Shown in pieces: positions 6,958-10,185 of a stretch of 10,185 bases of DNA; position 1 is the stretch's first letter; the number at the start of each line of letters is the position of its first letter. The translations under genes were made by a program, and so were the position numbers. The notes beneath the pieces were generated by a model. That model had not been told where the DNA came from, made no database searches, and saw only the letters and a list, made by a program, of their open reading frames with translations. Source of the DNA: Bacillota bacterium (lineage in GTDB: Bacteria > Bacillota > Clostridia > Lachnospirales > Lachnospiraceae); assembly GCA_017861355.1 (NCBI GenBank), contig JAGFXQ010000254.1, forward strand, positions 1-10,185, in the 5' to 3' direction.

Positions 6958-6978
6958 TTAAAGTTGTATCCTTACAAT
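6923..6978 (+). promoter_or_regulatory. Promoter of the VTC operon with OmpR-type boxes
   Basis: Half-sites TTTAAG (6947-6952) and TTAAAG (6958-6963) are 11 bp apart and are followed after exactly 9 nt by TACAAT (6973-6978), a 5 of 6 match to the -10 consensus. This repeats the layout upstream of the two-component genes. A further pair, TTTAAG (6923-6928) and the weaker TCTTAG (6934-6939), also 11 bp apart, lies upstream and may be a second binding site. The -35 position holds the half-sites instead of TTGACA, which suggests dependence on an activator. The predicted leader is about 50 nt. Confidence 0.55.
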
Positions 6979-7035
6979 AGGTACATAGAACACAAGCAAT
7001 ACAAATCGTTGTACAAAATATAAAAGGAGGAGAAC

Positions 7036-7770
7036 ATGGGACAGACAGAAGGAACCTTTCAACGATATGAGAAAAAGTATATCGTAAATGAGGAAAAATA
7101 TGTACTGCTTAATCATTGTCTCAAGGATAAGTTCATGGTAGATAATTATGGAGAGACAACGATATGTAATATTTACTTTGATACACCGAACCATCTACTG
7201 ATTCGCAATTCGGTAGAAAAACCGATCTATAAAGAGAAACTCCGGCTTCGAAGTTACGGAACACCAAGTGAGGGTGACCCGGCTTATGTGGAGTTGAAGA
7301 AGAAGTACAAGGGTATCGTCTACAAAAGAAGGGTGAAGATGGAACTAACCGAGGCGGAGCAATATCTTTATTACCGAAAGCCTGCGGAGAAACCTACCCA
7401 GATAACGAAGGAAATAGATTGGTTCCTGCAGTTTTATCAGGAAGTCGAACCTTCTATGTATATATCTTACCAAAGAACTGCACTTTACGATCTGGAACAG
7501 AATAACCTTCGAATTACCTTTGACCGGGATATTTTTTGGAGAGAGAAGGATCTTTGGCTGGAGTATGGTTCCTGGGGAACCCCCATTCTGGAAGAGGGGG
7601 AACGTCTGATGGAAATCAAGATTCCGAAGGTAATGCCGGTCTGGCTGGCTCATCTTCTCGATGTGTTAGAGATTTATCCGATATCCTTCTCGAAATACGG
7701 AAAAGGTTATCAAGCATCTCTTGAGAATACAAAATATGAGATAAATAAAGGAGAAATATTGTATGCTTAG
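7036..7770 (+). CDS. VTC domain (polyphosphate polymerase-like) protein
   Basis: A 244-residue cytoplasmic protein, preceded by AAGGAGG (7024-7030) with 5-nt spacing. It has the triphosphate tunnel layout of the VTC domain: an N-terminal RYEKKY (10-15), basic strand KLRLR (68-72), ELKKK (86-90), KRR (97-99), the QRTAL strand (146-150), FDRD (162-165), acidic-basic MEIKIPK (192-198) and a late SKYGKGY (219-225). The tunnel-lining Lys, Arg and Glu pattern of the yeast Vtc4 polyphosphate polymerase is therefore recognisable, with Glu193 and Lys220 in the expected places. Yeast Vtc4 makes polyphosphate from ATP; the activity of stand-alone bacterial members is not settled, to my knowledge. It opens an operon whose next two genes encode a polytopic membrane protein and a surface lipoprotein, so a role at the inner face of the membrane is likely. 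The gene overlaps the next by 8 nt. Confidence 0.9.
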   Translation: MGQTEGTFQRYEKKYIVNEEKYVLLNHCLKDKFMVDNYGETTICNIYFDTPNHLLIRNSVEKPIYKEKLRLRSYGTPSEGDPAYVELKKKYKGIVYKRRVKMELTEAEQYLYYRKPAEKPTQITKEIDWFLQFYQEVEPSMYISYQRTALYDLEQNNLRITFDRDIFWREKDLWLEYGSWGTPILEEGERLMEIKIPKVMPVWLAHLLDVLEIYPISFSKYGKGYQASLENTKYEINKGEILYA

Positions 7771-8428
7771 TTCTATTTTATCTGATACCCTTACAATTGA
7801 TATTTTCTTGATCTGTATTCTATGTTCGTTGGTCTTAGGCGCATTACTTGCCTGGGTCCATAGTTATTTTAATCATAGTAGTAAAGGCTTTGTCATCACT
7901 ATAGCGTTACTTCCTGCTATCGTTCAGATGGTAATTATGCTGGTAAATGGCAATCTGGGCACCGGAATTGCGGTAATGGGAGCTTTTAGTCTGATCCGTT
8001 TCCGTTCCGTTCCCGGAAATGCAAAGGAAATCAACAGTATCTTCTTAGCGATGGCAGTTGGTCTTGCTACCGGTACCGGCTATATTGCTGCTGCCTTTCT
8101 ATTTGTTCTGATCATTGGTGGTGCCAGTGTGGTCTATAGTATAACTGGCTTTGGTGAACCCAGACAGAAGGAAAAGGAATTAAAGATTACAATCCCGGAA
8201 GGCTTGGATTATATGGAGATTTTTGATGATTTATTTCAAAAGTATACGAGCAAGAGCGAGCTAATCAAAGCGAAAACCTCAAATATGGGGAGCTTGTATA
8301 AACTGGAATATAGAATTAAGCTAAAGAACCCGGAACAGGAAAAGCAATTGATCGATGATTTACGCTGCAGGAACGGTAATCTGGAAATTGCCTGTGGTCG
8401 AGTTGCCTTTGGCAGCGATGAACTTTAA
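7763..8428 (+). CDS. DUF4956 integral membrane protein
   Basis: A 221-residue protein starting inside the end of the VTC gene (8-nt overlap), with AAAGGAGA (about 7747-7754) as ribosome binding site. The N-terminal 130 residues are hydrophobic, with membrane segments at about 13-34, 42-62, 92-106 and 108-128. The conserved DUF4956 signature GAFSLIRFRSVPGNAKEI (73-90) lies between the second and third. The C-terminal 90 residues are soluble and charged, probably a small alpha/beta domain in the cytoplasm. The molecular function of the family is unknown. DUF4956 proteins often sit next to VTC-domain genes and secreted CotH or carbohydrate-binding proteins, which suggests transport or scaffolding for a shared surface-polymer process; that role is inference. 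Confidence 0.9.
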   Translation: MLSSILSDTLTIDIFLICILCSLVLGALLAWVHSYFNHSSKGFVITIALLPAIVQMVIMLVNGNLGTGIAVMGAFSLIRFRSVPGNAKEINSIFLAMAVGLATGTGYIAAAFLFVLIIGGASVVYSITGFGEPRQKEKELKITIPEGLDYMEIFDDLFQKYTSKSELIKAKTSNMGSLYKLEYRIKLKNPEQEKQLIDDLRCRNGNLEIACGRVAFGSDEL

Positions 8429-8449
8429 CAAAGAAAGTGAGGAATTTAA

Positions 8450-10185
8450 ATGAAGATAAGAATGATTAAAATATTATCAATAACATTAATAGCAGTAACC
8501 ATAATGACAGGTTGCACGACTGCTACACAGAGGGCGCAGACGAGCGCAGCTTCTTCAGATGTCACAGCCACAGATAATATCGGTACCTCTGGTACGCAAG
8601 ATACTACGGATACTGCCGATTCAACTCAATCCACTTCGGGCACAACCACTACCTTGAGCTCCTCCGAGGTGGTCGTAGATACAGAATTTACAGCAAGAGA
8701 TATCGAAGTAGGCTATGAAGCTGCCTCAGCAACGAGTATAGTACTTGATGGCAGTAGTATTCAGGTATCCGGCGAGGGAGCAACCGCAGAAGGCAAGGTG
8801 CTTACCATCACAAAGGAAGGCAGTTATATTGTGGCAGGTTCACTTGATGACGGTCAGATCATCATTGATGCCGGAGACAAGGATAAAATACAACTCATTC
8901 TCAATGGAGTATCCATCAACTGTCAGTCCAATGCTCCGATCTATATTAAGAACGCGGATAAAGTCTTTATCACTCTGGCGGAGGGAACCAAGAACAGCTT
9001 AACTGACGGATCAGAATATGTGCAGACCGATGATAACAATGTAGATGGGGTGATATACTCCAAAGCAGACCTAACGCTGAATGGCTCCGGTACCTTAAGT
9101 ATCCAGGGAAGTTACAAACAGGGTATTGTATCGAAGGATGATCTGATCATCACCGGAGGAACCTATGAGATCTCTGCAGTGAAGGATGCATTGAATGGCA
9201 AGGACTGCGTTAAAATCAAAGATGGATCCTTTACCTTGAATACCACAACAGGCAATGGCATACAATCTAAGAACAGTGAGGATTCCACGAAGGGATATGT
9301 ATATATCAGCGGAGGAACGATTAACATCACGAATTGTAAGGAAGGAATCGAAGGAACGGTTATTATTATAGAGGATGGAACCATTGTAATCAATGCAACA
9401 GACGATGGATTGAACGCAGCAAGTGCAAGCAGCAGTTCCACGACTACGGATACTTCTCAGGTGATAAGTTCGATGAGTACGAATACATCGAGTACAAATA
9501 CATCGAGTACAAATACATCAGGTACAAATACATCAGGTACAAATACATCAAGTACCGATGATATCATAATAGCAACTGCAACAGATGACCCGATTGCAAG
9601 CAGTGCAACTGTGACTTCGCCGGACACAGGTGACGATACTACAATTACCAGAGGTCCAGGGGGAATGAAACGAGGTCAGGCTCCGGCAGGAGAAGCACCA
9701 CAGGGAGGTTTTCTGCCGGATGATAAGGGACAGGGTAACTTTGGTGGAGCTGGTGGAGGACAATTTGAAGTGGATGAGAATTGCTATATCCGGATCTCGG
9801 GAGGTACGATTATTGTAAATGCTCAAGGAGACGGAATTGATTCGAATGGTTCTCTTTATGTCTCAGGCGGGACTATCAATGTGAACGGCCCTACGGAGAA
9901 TAATAACGGAAGTCTCGATTATAATGGTGTTGCAGAGATTACCGGCGGCACTGTGATTGTGGTGGGAAGTGCCGGAATGTCCCAGAGCTTCGGAGAAACC
10001 TCAACTCAATGCGCTATTCTCTACAACATGGACTCCGCGGTTGCTGCAGGTTCCACATTAACCTTGGCCGATGAAGATGGTAATGAGGTTGTAAGCTTCA
10101 CTCCGAATAAGCAATATCAATCCATCGTAATCAGCTCACCCAAGCTTGTCCAGGGTGAGAACTATACCTTAACCATTAATAATCA
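8450..10185 (+). CDS. Cthe_2159-like carbohydrate-binding lipoprotein, 3' partial
   Basis: ATG 8450 follows GTGAGG (8437-8442) by 7 nt and starts 21 nt after the DUF4956 stop. The frame is open for 578 codons to the right edge. A lipoprotein signal peptide ends in MTGC with Cys22 as the lipidation site, and a Ser/Thr-rich linker follows (about 23-75). The main body (about 80-325 and 440-578) is built of parallel beta-helix-like repeats of the form xISGGTINIxxxxDGI, as in Cthe_2159 of Clostridium thermocellum, which is reported to bind cellulose and polygalacturonate. The helix is interrupted by a low-complexity insert: an STNTS repeat (343-367) and a Gly/Pro-rich stretch with GPGGMKRG (about 401-440). 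The final visible block (SSPKLVQGENYTLTI) is typical of the family's C-terminal end, so little is probably missing. It should be anchored on the outer membrane face, displayed to sugars or wall polymers. Confidence 0.87.
   Translation, partial: MKIRMIKILSITLIAVTIMTGCTTATQRAQTSAASSDVTATDNIGTSGTQDTTDTADSTQSTSGTTTTLSSSEVVVDTEFTARDIEVGYEAASATSIVLDGSSIQVSGEGATAEGKVLTITKEGSYIVAGSLDDGQIIIDAGDKDKIQLILNGVSINCQSNAPIYIKNADKVFITLAEGTKNSLTDGSEYVQTDDNNVDGVIYSKADLTLNGSGTLSIQGSYKQGIVSKDDLIITGGTYEISAVKDALNGKDCVKIKDGSFTLNTTTGNGIQSKNSEDSTKGYVYISGGTINITNCKEGIEGTVIIIEDGTIVINATDDGLNAASASSSSTTTDTSQVISSMSTNTSSTNTSSTNTSGTNTSGTNTSSTDDIIIATATDDPIASSATVTSPDTGDDTTITRGPGGMKRGQAPAGEAPQGGFLPDDKGQGNFGGAGGGQFEVDENCYIRISGGTIIVNAQGDGIDSNGSLYVSGGTINVNGPTENNNGSLDYNGVAEITGGTVIVVGSAGMSQSFGETSTQCAILYNMDSAVAAGSTLTLADEDGNEVVSFTPNKQYQSIVISSPKLVQGENYTLTINN
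9476..9550 (+). repeat. In-frame 15-bp tandem repeat encoding STNTS/GTNTS
   Basis: Five 15-bp units (starts 9476, 9491, 9506, 9521, 9536) encode Ser/Gly-Thr-Asn-Thr-Ser within the lipoprotein's low-complexity linker (residues 343-367). The units differ at only a few positions, so the expansion is recent. Changes in copy number would keep the frame and alter linker length. Confidence 0.9.

Overview
The window looks like chromosomal DNA of an anaerobic Firmicute, most likely a Lachnospiraceae / Clostridium cluster XIVa relative. The reasons are a moderately low GC content, strong GGAGG-type ribosome binding sites, a lipoprotein and membrane-protein complement typical of that group, and a class I tRNA-ligase paralogue of a type I associate with it. 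The assignment is by eye; no search was run. All convincing genes lie on the + strand.

Layout. Positions 1-1512 hold the 3' part of a methionyl-tRNA synthetase-like gene, cut by the left edge, with altered catalytic motifs. A two-GNAT, Eis-like acetyltransferase follows (1624-2787). A 22-bp tandem repeat array, bounded by inverted ends, fills most of 2788-3060. Next comes a membrane-anchored phosphodiester glycosidase (3061-4197), tightly coupled to a 68-residue two-helix membrane protein (4201-4407). Positions 4408-4816 carry a 15-bp tandem repeat array, a strong terminator and a promoter. A two-component system follows: an OmpR/PhoB-type response regulator broken by an apparent 14-nt deletion in its receiver domain (4817-5477), and an apparently intact sensor kinase (5474-6703) overlapping it by 4 nt. 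After a terminator and a second promoter comes a compact operon of a VTC-domain (triphosphate tunnel fold) protein (7036-7770), a DUF4956 membrane protein (7763-8428), and a large secreted lipoprotein with Cthe_2159-like carbohydrate-binding beta-helix repeats (8450 to the right edge, 3' truncated).

How it may work together. The promoters of the two-component system and of the VTC-DUF4956-lipoprotein operon share a nearly identical 21-bp element (20 of 21 bases). Each contains two half-sites 11 bp apart, followed by a -10 hexamer exactly 9 nt downstream. This is the layout expected for an OmpR-family activator bound over the -35 region. The simplest reading is that the kinase/regulator pair controls its own expression and that of the surface-protein operon. 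In this sequence the regulator appears to be broken, so that circuit may be non-functional, controlled by another regulator, or affected by a sequence error. The phosphodiester glycosidase, VTC protein and carbohydrate-binding lipoprotein all suggest cell-surface glycopolymer or polyphosphate chemistry, but their joint role is inference.
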